Shown: piece by piece, positions 49,501 to 57,000 of the stretch
Layout: the number at the start of each line of letters is the position of its first letter
Numbering within the stretch: the stretch's first letter is position 1
Source of the DNA: Hahella ganghwensis DSM 17046
Lineage (GTDB): Bacteria; Pseudomonadota; Gammaproteobacteria; Pseudomonadales; Oleiphilaceae
Length of the DNA stretch: 64,000 nucleotides
NCBI RefSeq assembly: GCF_000376785.1
Contig: NZ_AQXX01000137.1
Coordinates: 62,001 to 126,000 of the forward strand
Direction: 5' to 3'
Made by a program: the position numbers and the translations under genes
Notes under the pieces: model-generated
What the model was told of the DNA's origin: nothing
The model's database searches: none
The model's input: only the letters and a program-made list of their open reading frames with translations

Positions 49501-51284
49501 GCAGTCTTAGCCTCGGTTGGTTCTTGTTGTTGTCCAAACTGCTCAGTGAAGTTCGCAGCGACCAAGGCGGCTGCTAAGGGCGGGCATACAGAGTTACCGC
49601 ACATCCGGACTTGAGCGGCTTTGCTTAATTTCTTGCCGTTGGGCAAGCGGTCGTGAATGTAGTCAGAAGGAAAACCCTGGGCTCGGTATAGTTCGTGCGG
49701 CTGAAGCATGCGCATTCCGATATCGACAATCCGGTAAAGCTCGCCCTTGACAACAACTAAGCCTATGCGGTCCTTAGTGGGGATTGTGTGCATAGGATCG
49801 GTAAGCTCTGCCCACTGTCCGCCTTCAGAGTAATATTTCATTAGGAAGGCGCGGACCTCTCCAACGTGATTACCTCCAGCCGTTACCGTGGGCAAAGGCG
49901 CATCGACCCTCTGGCCGTCTCTACAGGTTCCCCGTAGTTTTACGAGGTTGCTTGTGACCAGAGCGTGACTATCCCGCGTAGGGACGGTGTGCAAGGGGTC
50001 GTCCGCCTCACTGCCGATAGATTTGCCGAAGTATTTAGACAAGAAGGTTGAAACAAGTTGGGTTTTCCCCTGCCCCCCGGCCATTACGGTGCCAACCGGG
50101 TCGCTTGCTTTACTTCCAACACTCTGCCCAAAGTCACGCTGAATATGAGCTGTCACCAGTGAGTGATGATCAACTGTCGTAACGGTTCCTGTGGGCTTTT
50201 CAATCTCTGAGCCCACAACACCGGTGTAGTGTTTCGCAAGAAACGCACTGACCATTGCAAAGTGTCCACCCTTCACTTCAGCGCATTGGGTTCTCAGTGG
50301 GTCATTGGCCGCCATGTTTCTTTGATTGCTCGCGTTTGCATGCTCGGTGATAAATGGAGCAACCGAGGGTATGACAATTCCGGCACCATTTTTTGAAGTG
50401 AGAGTGTGCAGTGGTGCGCTTTCCCGCTGCCCCCTGAACCCCTCGCCGCCATGATTAACTTTCACAATAAACGGATTGGGGCTATCCACTACAAAGCGCT
50501 GAATACCCTTGGCAATTCGCTTCAGGGTGTTCTCAGCCAGTGGCTTGTTACGCTCAAAAATCGACGGGCATGGAATTGACCAATCAATAATGTCCGCTGC
50601 TGTTAACCAAGGCTTCAGCTTTCTGCTTTTTACAGCCTCTGAGTTTGGGTCTCCATGGGTGACCTTCGGCCAGACAATCGGTGCATCATCACAACGAGCG
50701 ACTAGGAATAATCGTTTACGAATTGTTGGCGTACCGTAATCACACGCCCGCAACTGGCGGTATTCAACCCTGTAACCCTGGCGCTTAAGTGCCCTTACAA
50801 AACTCTTGAATGTTCTTCCCTTCCTCCGCTTACAGGGGAAGCCTTCTTGGTCCAGCGGTCCCCAGTCTATGAATTCCTCAACATTTTCCAGACAAATAAC
50901 GCGAGGCTTTACCGTCGCAGCCCAACGAATTGCCACCCAGGCAAGCCCCCTTATCTTCTTCTCGCGCGGCTTCCCTCCTTTGGCCTTTGAATGATGCTTG
51001 CAGTCTGGTGAAAACCAAGCCAGCCCAACTGGCCGACCCGCACACACTTTGCGCGGATCCACTTGCCAAACGTCTTCACAGTAATGCTCTGTCACTGGAT
51101 GATTGATCTTGTGCATCTCGACCGCTTCAGGGTCGTGATTGATTGCAATATCCACCGGGCGACCAACCGCAATTTCAATTCCCGTTGAAGCACCACCACC
51201 ACCGGCAAAGTTGTCAATAATTAACTCGCCCTCAAAGCCAAGCCCTAACTGGGGAATATTTCGGTAATTAGTAAAACAGGTCAT
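49497..51284 (-). CDS. C5-cytosine DNA methyltransferase, phage type with large target-domain insertion
   Basis: From ATG 51284 the enzyme is 595 residues. Motif I is I-D-N-F-A-G-G-G-G-A-S-T-G. The catalytic loop S-P-D-C places C95 in a P-D-C context instead of the usual P-C, and motif VI is E-N-V-E-E-F. The target-recognition region contains several repeats of the form D-P-[LMV]-x-T-[VI]-x-[TA]-x-[DG], about 30-50 residues apart (from about 275 to 510). Motif X (G-N-S-V-C-P) is near the C-terminus. The unusual D before the catalytic cysteine and expanded repeats suggest an unusual specificity. It likely protects phage DNA from restriction. Confidence 0.85.
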   Translation of the reverse strand: MTCFTNYRNIPQLGLGFEGELIIDNFAGGGGASTGIEIAVGRPVDIAINHDPEAVEMHKINHPVTEHYCEDVWQVDPRKVCAGRPVGLAWFSPDCKHHSKAKGGKPREKKIRGLAWVAIRWAATVKPRVICLENVEEFIDWGPLDQEGFPCKRRKGRTFKSFVRALKRQGYRVEYRQLRACDYGTPTIRKRLFLVARCDDAPIVWPKVTHGDPNSEAVKSRKLKPWLTAADIIDWSIPCPSIFERNKPLAENTLKRIAKGIQRFVVDSPNPFIVKVNHGGEGFRGQRESAPLHTLTSKNGAGIVIPSVAPFITEHANASNQRNMAANDPLRTQCAEVKGGHFAMVSAFLAKHYTGVVGSEIEKPTGTVTTVDHHSLVTAHIQRDFGQSVGSKASDPVGTVMAGGQGKTQLVSTFLSKYFGKSIGSEADDPLHTVPTRDSHALVTSNLVKLRGTCRDGQRVDAPLPTVTAGGNHVGEVRAFLMKYYSEGGQWAELTDPMHTIPTKDRIGLVVVKGELYRIVDIGMRMLQPHELYRAQGFPSDYIHDRLPNGKKLSKAAQVRMCGNSVCPPLAAALVAANFTEQFGQQQEPTEAKTA

Positions 51285-51366
51285 CTTTCTTACTCTCTTC
51301 ACCAATAGAATGCGTGGTCACGCCCGCCCTGTGAGCTGCAATCCCTAAAGCCTCGATCCAGGCCAT
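51268..51366 (-). CDS. Possible leader peptide before the cytosine methylase (32 aa)
   Basis: An ATG at 51366 after AAGGGCGGG opens a 32-residue frame (M-A-W-I-E-A-L-G-I-A-A-H-R-A) that runs through the start of the methylase gene and stops inside it. Good ribosome site and overlap suggest translational coupling, but the frame is short and composition is not decisive. Confidence 0.35.
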   Translation of the reverse strand: MAWIEALGIAAHRAGVTTHSIGEESKKDDLFY

Positions 51367-51538
51367 ATGCCCGCCCTTTCGGGGAGCTTCAGAGATGCAA
51401 CAGCCGCTTGCATTTCAGCGAAGCTGACAAGGAGGTCACACACGGTGCCCGATAACGCCCACGCTGCAGGGAATTTTCAATGTCCGCCGTTCACCTGCCC
51501 TCGACGGTCCCGGTAATGCTGGCCGGGCTCCCAATCAA

Positions 51539-52015
51539 TTAGTTGATTCCGGTCGAGCCAAAGCCGCCGGCACCACGTTCGGACGTGCAGGAAAATTCGT
51601 TTACAAGGTTGAAGTTGGCCCGGACAACGGGTGTGATGATTAGTTGAGCGATTCTGTCGCCATGGCGAATAATCGATGGAGCGTTATATGAGTCGGAATT
51701 TGGCCGCTTGCATAAACACACCTTCAACTCACCTTGATAGTCTGAGTCAATCAGGCCGGTCCCATTGCCAAGCACCAATCCCTCTTCGACACCCAACCCA
51801 GAGCGTGGAATGATGACAGCCGAAAGATTCGGGTTATTCAGATGAATTGAAATTCCGGTGGGGATTAACACCTGTTCACCGGGGCGAAGCGCAACGTAAT
51901 CAACCTCTGCAAGCCATGCGCACAGATCCAGCGCCGCTGCCCCCTTAGTTTTGTATTCCGGCACCGTCGCCCCGGGGCGGACTTGGCGTAATTCAATTTC
52001 TGTTTCTAGCAACAT
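51539..52015 (-). CDS. dut: dUTP diphosphatase
   Basis: ATG 52015 has GGAG seven bases upstream and gives a 158-residue dUTPase. The five family motifs are present: A-A-L-D-L, P-R-S-G-L-G, G-L-I-D-S-D-Y-Q-G, R-I-A-Q-L, and R-G-A-G-G-F-G-S-T-G at the C-terminus. It keeps uracil out of phage DNA and provides dUMP. Position beside replication and methylase genes is common in phages. Confidence 0.93.
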   Translation of the reverse strand: MLLETEIELRQVRPGATVPEYKTKGAAALDLCAWLAEVDYVALRPGEQVLIPTGISIHLNNPNLSAVIIPRSGLGVEEGLVLGNGTGLIDSDYQGELKVCLCKRPNSDSYNAPSIIRHGDRIAQLIITPVVRANFNLVNEFSCTSERGAGGFGSTGIN

Positions 52016-52037
52016 GTGGTTCTCCAGAGATTCTCTG

Positions 52038-52526
52038 TTAGGCAAGCGAAGCAATCAGCTTCGACAGGTTTTCGCGCGCCAGCTCCCGGCGACGTTCTGT
52101 AACTTCAGGCGGAACCGGCAAAGCCCGCTGTAAATACTTGTGTGACTCGATTGCTGCCCCCTTGGTAATCATTCCCTCAGTGTTTCGATTGAGCCCTTTG
52201 GCAAGCTTGATAAACTTCCCCAGGGTCGGCGGCATCTCTGCCCCTTCTTCCAGCAGGCTATGAAATGCATTTCCTATCTGATGCTCTGAATATCCTGAAA
52301 GCGCAGCGCTCCAGGTTTTGTAAGCTTCGCCGCTAACGTCTCCAAACTGTCGCACCCAGGACGCCCCGTAACTCTCAGTCATACGCCGCCAGAAACGGAG
52401 CATCACCGCCTCGTGCCTGAGCTGCTTGGATCTGTCGATATTCTTCTGCCAGCTCTCGCTCTCGTTCTGCGGCGACGCAACCAGCGCGATCAACTGTTGA
52501 TTGCTTAAATCCTTCGGGCTGTGCAT
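52038..52526 (-). CDS. Replication protein P-like helicase loader
   Basis: ATG 52526 follows CGGGAG. The 162-residue protein resembles lambda P-type loaders, with W-R-R-M-T-E-S-Y-G-A-S-W-V-R-Q-F-G and G-Y-S-E-H-Q-I-G-N-A-F-H-S-L-L. The P-P-T-L-G-K-F-I-K-L-A-K segment also matches. It would bring host DnaB to the phage origin. Its 5' region overlaps the end of the O-like gene by about 150 bases in another frame, an unusually long overlap. Confidence 0.75.
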   Translation of the reverse strand: MHSPKDLSNQQLIALVASPQNESESWQKNIDRSKQLRHEAVMLRFWRRMTESYGASWVRQFGDVSGEAYKTWSAALSGYSEHQIGNAFHSLLEEGAEMPPTLGKFIKLAKGLNRNTEGMITKGAAIESHKYLQRALPVPPEVTERRRELARENLSKLIASLA

Positions 52527-53289
52527 GTGTTCTTCTCCCGTTTGCGTCCCACTCAATTGCTGCTTGTAAATAACCTTCGAACTTCTCGGGCGCGAATAAG
52601 GTTTGGGGGCGTAGGTATTCGGACATTTCCGAATCGTTGGCCCATTTGCTGACGCGGTGGTCAGTAACTATGTTGAGCTGTTCAAGGGTGAAGCCTTCTC
52701 CAAGTCGGCCGTTGATAAACTTCAGACTTGCTTTTGATGTGCGAAAGCTTCGGCCAGTGGATTGATTGAGATGATCGATAACTCGCTTGGAATCGTCGGA
52801 GGGGATAGGTTCGGCTTCAGCCGGACTATGTCTCTTATTCTCTTTAATACTTGAATGTGAATGTGAATGTGAATGGCATTGCTGGGGCATTGCTTCTTGA
52901 ATGCTTGGGGCATTGCTCGTTGCATCACTTGAGCTGTTCTTGTTTGATTTCTGATCATTCTTCCATCTTGCAGCGGCTGCCTTGGCTGCTTTTGCCCTAC
53001 TTTTTTCCATCCGTTGAGTAGCTTTTTCCCTCTCCTCATCAACTCTTGCATGCTTAAGGGTTCCTTCATGAATGCTAAAAAAATGCTTCAAGCATTCCTT
53101 GTTGCTTTCCCATTTCTCAGGCGACATCTTGCAAATATTGGCAAGTACCTGATCGTTATCTGGCAAAGGGCCGTTCATCCAATAATCAAAAATCAACAGT
53201 AGATACGCGCCGTGCTGTTCAGTCGTCAGGCGCGAAGTTGCTGCAAGGTAATCACCGATGAAAAACGGCATGAATACGTCAGGCTTCAT
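52375..53289 (-). CDS. DUF1376-type replication initiation (O-like) protein
   Basis: From ATG 53289 (M-K-P-D-V-F-M-P-F-F-I-G-D-Y-L) the protein is 304 residues. Residues 1-95 are a DUF1376/YdaU domain; the middle is Lys/Ser-rich with an H-S-H-S-H-S-H tract from a GAATGT repeat. The C-terminal part (V-I-D-H-L-N-Q-S-T-G-R-S-F) is the phage-type conserved replication domain, DnaD-like. It would bind the origin, perhaps at repeats in its own gene as in lambda O. It precedes the P-like gene. Confidence 0.8.
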   Translation of the reverse strand: MKPDVFMPFFIGDYLAATSRLTTEQHGAYLLLIFDYWMNGPLPDNDQVLANICKMSPEKWESNKECLKHFFSIHEGTLKHARVDEEREKATQRMEKSRAKAAKAAAARWKNDQKSNKNSSSDATSNAPSIQEAMPQQCHSHSHSHSSIKENKRHSPAEAEPIPSDDSKRVIDHLNQSTGRSFRTSKASLKFINGRLGEGFTLEQLNIVTDHRVSKWANDSEMSEYLRPQTLFAPEKFEGYLQAAIEWDANGRRTHAQPEGFKQSTVDRAGCVAAERERELAEEYRQIQAAQARGGDAPFLAAYD

Positions 53290-53390
53290 AGACCACCCAT
53301 GAACTGCAGGAAGCAATAAACCCCACCAACCAGAGTCCCTCCAGCCGCTGACACGACCCCAAGACTTGTAATCACCATCGTTGTGTTCAC
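53286..53390 (-). CDS. Small hydrophobic protein before the O-like gene (34 aa)
   Basis: GTG 53390 follows GGAGAAG, and the 34-residue frame contains a Gly/Val-rich hydrophobic helix (V-V-S-A-A-G-G-T-L-V-G-G-V). Its TGA overlaps the ATG of the replication gene (ATGA), so it could couple translation. A short membrane peptide or just a leader. Confidence 0.5.
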   Translation of the reverse strand: MNTTMVITSLGVVSAAGGTLVGGVYCFLQFMGGL

Positions 53391-53431
53391 CAGATCTTCT
53401 CCTGCGACTCTCAATAGATTCTCTTGCGATT

Positions 53432-53460
53432 AAAAAAGGGGGGGGCACTATCGCGCCCCG
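53432..53460 (-). terminator. Leftward early terminator 2
   Basis: On the minus strand GGGGC and GCCCC pair around GCGATAGT, followed by C and T runs. It lies between the small early gene at 53716 and the replication genes, so the leftward transcript needs readthrough to reach replication. Confidence 0.65.
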
Positions 53461-53671
53461 TCACTCCGAAATAAGAAAGCAAGGCAAGCTTGGTGAGTGA
53501 TCTATAAAAGGTTTCCCGAAACCCTTGATAGTCTTCTCCCGGCCGATTCCGTCTGTACGGCCCCATCGCTAAGCAGGGGTGTGCTGGCGGTCTAACCAAG
53601 CCTGTTACTCCTTACTTTGTAGAATCCGCGCCCCGCCCCTCTGGCGTGTTGTCAAACGGGAAACGGACTCT
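53461..53671. other. Region between leftward terminators
   Basis: About 210 bases with no confident gene. A minus-strand frame (53411-53599, TTG start, no clear ribosome site) runs through terminator 2 and is doubtful. A short regulatory RNA is possible. Confidence 0.3.
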
Positions 53672-53701
53672 AAAAAGGCCTCTCGGAAGACGTGAGAGGC
53701 A
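53672..53701 (-). terminator. Leftward early terminator 1
   Basis: Minus strand GCCTCTC and GAGAGGC form a stem around ACGTCTTCC, followed by CTTTTTA. It is placed directly after the gene at 53716, in the position of lambda tR1 after cro. Confidence 0.75.
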
Positions 53702-53715
53702 AGACGGGCTCTTGA

Positions 53716-53895
53716 CTAATGCCTTAAGCTGAAACAGGCCACGCTGTCATAGCTGTGATCTGCAATAACACTCATTCCCAGGGCGGTGGCTTCCATAAGC
53801 ACTTCTTCCGCCTTCTGTCCATCTGCCGCCAATTCAGCCGCCAGAACGTTAAGCTCTTCCTGAGAAATCCCGATTTCTTTATTCGCTTTACTCAT
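53716..53895 (-). CDS. Small early protein (59 aa)
   Basis: ATG 53895 follows GAGGAA. The 59-residue protein begins M-S-K-A-N-K-E-I-G-I-S-Q-E-E-L-N-V-L-A-A and looks like a small helical protein. It is the third gene of the leftward early operon and is immediately followed by a terminator. Function unknown; a CII-like role is not supported by any motif. Confidence 0.6.
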   Translation of the reverse strand: MSKANKEIGISQEELNVLAAELAADGQKAEEVLMEATALGMSVIADHSYDSVACFSLRH

Positions 53896-53971
53896 TGATT
53901 CCTCTTCGATTCCTAATAGGTTCTGTAAACAAAGATTCTTTCGTGAATCTTCCGTGGTCTCAGTCGCTCAA

Positions 53972-54274
53972 CTACTCTTTAGGCTCGTCGGACTGATATG
54001 CGAGCGAGATATGGGCTTTGGGTTCAATGGCTTGTTCCAGCAATTTCCTGCGGATGGACTCGGCAACATCAAAGCGCCGCTGGCTTTTTGCCATGATGTA
54101 CATTCCAATCAAGGCAGCGATTCGTGTGTATTCAGCACGGCTTGCATTGTTCAGGTCGGCCATCGACTCAATCAGATCAAGCTCCACGTCATCGACGCGT
54201 ACTGTGTAAGGGTTAGCCTTCAATTTGCGGGCTGGGATGTAATTAGAAAAGTTGCTAACAGCTGTCATACTCAT
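53972..54274 (-). CDS. Early helical protein (100 aa)
   Basis: A 100-residue protein starting M-S-M-T-A-V-S-N-F-S-N-Y-I-P, with D-D-V-E-L-D-L-I-E-S-M-A-D-L-N-N-A and S-I-R-R-K-L-L segments. Its ATG overlaps the stop of the Cro-like gene. Second gene of the leftward early operon, in the slot of lambda CII; no homology visible. Confidence 0.65.
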   Translation of the reverse strand: MSMTAVSNFSNYIPARKLKANPYTVRVDDVELDLIESMADLNNASRAEYTRIAALIGMYIMAKSQRRFDVAESIRRKLLEQAIEPKAHISLAYQSDEPKE

Positions 54275-54516
54275 AGGGGGGTCACCTCTCTCCTTTTTAG
54301 AACTTCGTACATGCGGGACCAGGGAAAATCTGGCGCGGCCTCTTCCATCGTTACCTGGCCGTTTGAAATGTCCTCCAAGGCAACTGCTCTCTCTGCAGTA
54401 ATTGGCCGGTCACCAGAAATGATCATGCAAAGGTAAACAGGGCTTATTTCCAGCTCGGAAGCCAACTGCTTGCGCTGACCTCTTGGCAGGCTTTCGTAGT
54501 AGCTCTTTGGGTCCAT
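54271..54516 (-). CDS. Cro/YdaS-like helix-turn-helix regulator
   Basis: The 81-residue protein has a YdaS/Cro-type helix-turn-helix (R-K-Q-L-A-S-E-L-E-I-S-P-V-Y-L-C-M-I-I-S-G, about 15-36), followed by P-I-T-A-E-R-A-V-A-L-E. It is divergent from the first S24-type repressor across 145 bases of operator DNA, exactly the cro position. It likely shuts off repressor synthesis during lytic growth. Confidence 0.82.
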   Translation of the reverse strand: MDPKSYYESLPRGQRKQLASELEISPVYLCMIISGDRPITAERAVALEDISNGQVTMEEAAPDFPWSRMYEVLKRREVTPL

Positions 54517-54543
54517 AACCTTGGGCTCAATAGTTCGTCATTT

Positions 54544-54633
54544 GGTTAACTTTAAGTTTACCCTTTGGTTATGTTAACGACGACTGGTAACTTTTTGTTG
54601 AAGATTACGTAAAAGTGAAGGAAACCATATAAT
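54544..54633. promoter_or_regulatory. OR-like control region (Cro promoter, repressor promoter, operator)
   Basis: Minus-strand promoter: TTAACA (54577-54572), 17 bases, TAAAGT (54554-54549) toward the Cro-like gene. Its -10 is covered by GGTTAACTTTAAGTTTACCC (54544-54563), of the form GTTAA-N8-TTACC, and further GTTAAC and GGTAAC half-sites cover the -35 side (54572-54591). Plus-strand promoter: TTACGT (54605-54610), 17 bases, TATAAT (54628-54633) toward the repressor. Promoters are read by eye; the operator form is shared with the region at 58.0 kb. Confidence 0.65.
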
Positions 54634-54661
54634 TTGCGAAACGAGATTTGGGCGGAGTGAA

Positions 54662-55306
54662 ATGGTTAGGGCTTCAGGGGATATACTGATAAGGCGAGTT
54701 CGCCAAGAAAGGCTAAGGCAGATAATTGATCAGCGTTTTGACGGCGTGGCCAAAGACTATGCCGCCGCCGTTGGCATTGCTCCCTCTCAACTTAGCGGAT
54801 ACTTGAGCAACAGCCCTTCTTCTCGGTCAGTTGGAGAAAAAGCGGCAAGGAATTGGGAAGAAAAGCTGGGATTGGATAGCGGTAGCCTAGATGATCACAG
54901 ACTACTACCAGCAGAAAAACAGCGAGACCTTGGCTTTGTGCCCGAGGCGCTGAATAACCGCCCTACATCCAATAACCAGACTGGCATCATCGTAGATGAA
55001 CTGCTCCGCGAGAGAGGGTTTGACTCAGAAAGCATCACTTGGTTTACCCAGCCAGATTCAAGCATGCAAGCACGAATACCAAGGGGCTCATTGGTAGCGA
55101 TAGAACCACGGAAAGATATTCTTGATGGGAATCTTTATTTGATCGGCTTGCAAAATGGTCAGCGGGTTATTCGCCAGGTATTTCACGACCCCGATGGTTC
55201 ATTCCTCCTACAGCCAGAAACCCCCTCCTACCCGGTCCATAAGCTTAGCGGCGACCAAGTGAAGGTTATAGGTGCTGTCGTTTGGTACGGCGCTTTTATA
55301 GATTAG
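54662..55306 (+). CDS. CI-like S24-type repressor 1
   Basis: The 214-residue repressor has an N-terminal DNA-binding helix bundle (about 15-75, A-A-A-V-G-I-A-P-S-Q-L-S-G-Y-L) and a C-terminal S24/LexA fold. Catalytic Ser is S134 in D-S-S-M. The usual catalytic lysine position reads V-I-R (169-171) and there is no clear Ala-Gly cleavage site before the Ser, so self-cleavage may be lost. ATG follows GGAG. It should repress both early promoters. Confidence 0.88.
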   Translation: MVRASGDILIRRVRQERLRQIIDQRFDGVAKDYAAAVGIAPSQLSGYLSNSPSSRSVGEKAARNWEEKLGLDSGSLDDHRLLPAEKQRDLGFVPEALNNRPTSNNQTGIIVDELLRERGFDSESITWFTQPDSSMQARIPRGSLVAIEPRKDILDGNLYLIGLQNGQRVIRQVFHDPDGSFLLQPETPSYPVHKLSGDQVKVIGAVVWYGAFID

Positions 55307-55340
55307 ATCCGCGCCATTAATCCTGACCGGCAGTTAATAG

Positions 55341-55976
55341 ATGAAAGATAGATCAACAGCTCATCTCGTAAGACGTGAGAGGCTCAAGCAGATTGTTGCT
55401 CAGATGTTTAATGGGAGCCAAAAAGCATGCGGTGATGCAGCGGGTGTAGCACCAGCAAGAATAAGCAACTACTTAAGCGACAACCCTAAGTCGCAATCAA
55501 TGGGTGAGCGTGCTGCACGGATGATTGAGGAGCGGATAGGACTGCCAGAAGGCTCGCTGGACGATGCCAACCAACTACCGACCGAACTGCAAAGGTCAAT
55601 AGGAGTCCTCCACTGTTCAGCAGTTAGAGCCAATGAAGCTGCCGACCCGGAAGCCATAGCAGGCTGGATGCTTCAGCAACGAGGATATGATCTATCTAGA
55701 ATTATTTGGTTCACGCAACCAGACTCAAGCATGAGTGCTCGTATTCCAAAGGGTTCGATCGCCGCTGCGCATTCAGGTGGCGACGTAGTTGATGGGGATT
55801 ATTATCTGCTTAAGTTTCCGTCAGGCCGAAGAGCGATTAGAAGGATCTTTGTTGATCCGGCTGAGGGTAATTTAGTAATTCAACCCGAAAACTCTCAATA
55901 CTCCTCGCATGTATTCGCAAGCGAAAAGGTCAAGGTTATCGGTCAAATAGTTTGGTATTGCACATTTCTGCACTGA
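55341..55976 (+). CDS. CI-like S24-type repressor 2 (paralogue of repressor 1)
   Basis: A 211-residue paralogue of the preceding repressor, with the same module order. DNA-binding part: A-A-G-V-A-P-A-R-I-S-N-Y-L (about 33-45); S130 in D-S-S-M; A-I-R-R (165-168) where the lysine is expected. An A-G at 107-108 is present. Recognition helices of the two differ, so they may bind different operators or form heterodimers. It starts 35 bases after repressor 1 and shares its transcript. Confidence 0.88.
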   Translation: MKDRSTAHLVRRERLKQIVAQMFNGSQKACGDAAGVAPARISNYLSDNPKSQSMGERAARMIEERIGLPEGSLDDANQLPTELQRSIGVLHCSAVRANEAADPEAIAGWMLQQRGYDLSRIIWFTQPDSSMSARIPKGSIAAAHSGGDVVDGDYYLLKFPSGRRAIRRIFVDPAEGNLVIQPENSQYSSHVFASEKVKVIGQIVWYCTFLH

Positions 55977-56050
55977 AACAAAAAAAGCACAGCGCAGACT
56001 TAAGATTTATGGTAAAAATCGCCCAAAAGGTTTACCTGCTGTAGAGTAGT

Positions 56051-56476
56051 ATGATGATTCTAAAAAAGATTCTAATTGTGGACGACGTGGAGGCCACAAG
56101 AGCGCTAACATCTGTATCCCTTCGCATCGCGAGGGTGATAGACAGCGCGAGCGTTATAGATGAGGCCGATTGTGCTGATGCCGCCGTGAGCCTGCTTGCT
56201 ACGAATACTTACGACCTAATTATTGCTGACGTTCACCTGCCGCGAGACAACGGCTTTGATCTAGCGACACGTATCAGGCGCGAATTCTCAAAAGATGTGC
56301 CCATCATTGTAATTTCCGGCTATCCAATGGCTGAGCAAGCTGAACGCCACTTAAGAAACGGCACAATAACTCGCTACCTGGAACAGCGGGAGCAAGACAG
56401 CTTAGGTGCGCACAAGCTCAGGGAAACTATCTTGAGCCTGTTTCCCGAGCACTCTGCAGCTTCTGCTGATGCCTAA
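56051..56476 (+). CDS. Stand-alone receiver-domain protein in prophage
   Basis: The 141-residue protein is essentially one receiver domain: I-L-I-V-D-D (D11, D12), phosphoacceptor D60 in L-I-I-A-D-V-H-L-P, and S89. The conserved lysine near residue 110 is missing (T-R-Y-L-E-Q-R-E). No output domain and no kinase gene are present. It lies just after the repressors and overlaps the XRE gene tail-to-tail by 50 bases. It could connect lysogeny to a host two-component system. Confidence 0.8.
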   Translation: MMILKKILIVDDVEATRALTSVSLRIARVIDSASVIDEADCADAAVSLLATNTYDLIIADVHLPRDNGFDLATRIRREFSKDVPIIVISGYPMAEQAERHLRNGTITRYLEQREQDSLGAHKLRETILSLFPEHSAASADA

Positions 56477-56837
56477 TTTCTATCCCTGTAATCACATCTA
56501 AAGCACCGTTTAACATCTTCTCGTCCCAAGTTGAAAGGTGGTCAATCAGGAACCGGAAAATCGGATTAGTTTGAGCCACAGTAACAACGTGGCTCAATTG
56601 CGGATCCAGATTCTTCCCGGAGCTAATTTCCCCTCTGAACAAATAAGCCTCGTCAACCCCAAAGTACTCGCATAGTGTCCTTACGTTTTCGGGACTCAGC
56701 ATGCAAGGCCCGTTTGACTCAATAGTTCTAATCTTTTCTCTGGATACCCCCAGCACTTCAGCAAGCTGCTTTTGGGTTAATTTTTTCTCATACCTGTTCC
56801 GTTGTCTAAGCTCCCTAATTCTTTCACCTATGGTCAT
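56427..56837 (-). CDS. XRE-family regulator
   Basis: From ATG 56837 (AAGGGG upstream) the protein has 136 residues. An N-terminal helix-turn-helix (L-T-Q-K-Q-L-A-E-V-L-G-V-S-R-E-K-I-R-T-I-E) and a helical C-terminus suggest a dimeric regulator. It is divergent from the gene at 57001, and the gap holds direct repeats and a perfect palindrome that it may bind. Confidence 0.82.
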   Translation of the reverse strand: MTIGERIRELRQRNRYEKKLTQKQLAEVLGVSREKIRTIESNGPCMLSPENVRTLCEYFGVDEAYLFRGEISSGKNLDPQLSHVVTVAQTNPIFRFLIDHLSTWDEKMLNGALDVITGIEIRHQQKLQSARETGSR

Positions 56838-56868
56838 GGGTCGCCCCTTCATTAACTTTCCTTAATGT

Positions 56869-56959
56869 TGGCATTTAAACAAACAAAGCGTCTCCTGCCT
56901 CATTGTATGGCACTTAAACACACATACGTCAATGTTCAACAAATAGTCCATATGGACTA
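56869..56959. promoter_or_regulatory. Divergent operator region of XRE regulator
   Basis: Two direct repeats of the form GGCAnTTAAACAnACA start at about 56870 and 56909, and a perfect 16-base palindrome TAGTCCATATGGACTA occupies 56944-56959, 42 bases before the ATG at 57001. These are candidate binding sites for the XRE regulator or another repressor. Confidence 0.6.
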
Positions 56960-57000
56960 CAGTGATTCCCGTATCATCAAATGGAGCTAGGAGTAAATTG

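Noticed and set aside
53411..53599. Minus-strand frame of 62 codons between early terminators
   Set aside because: TTG start, no good ribosome site, and it runs through a terminator hairpin; kept only as a remark.
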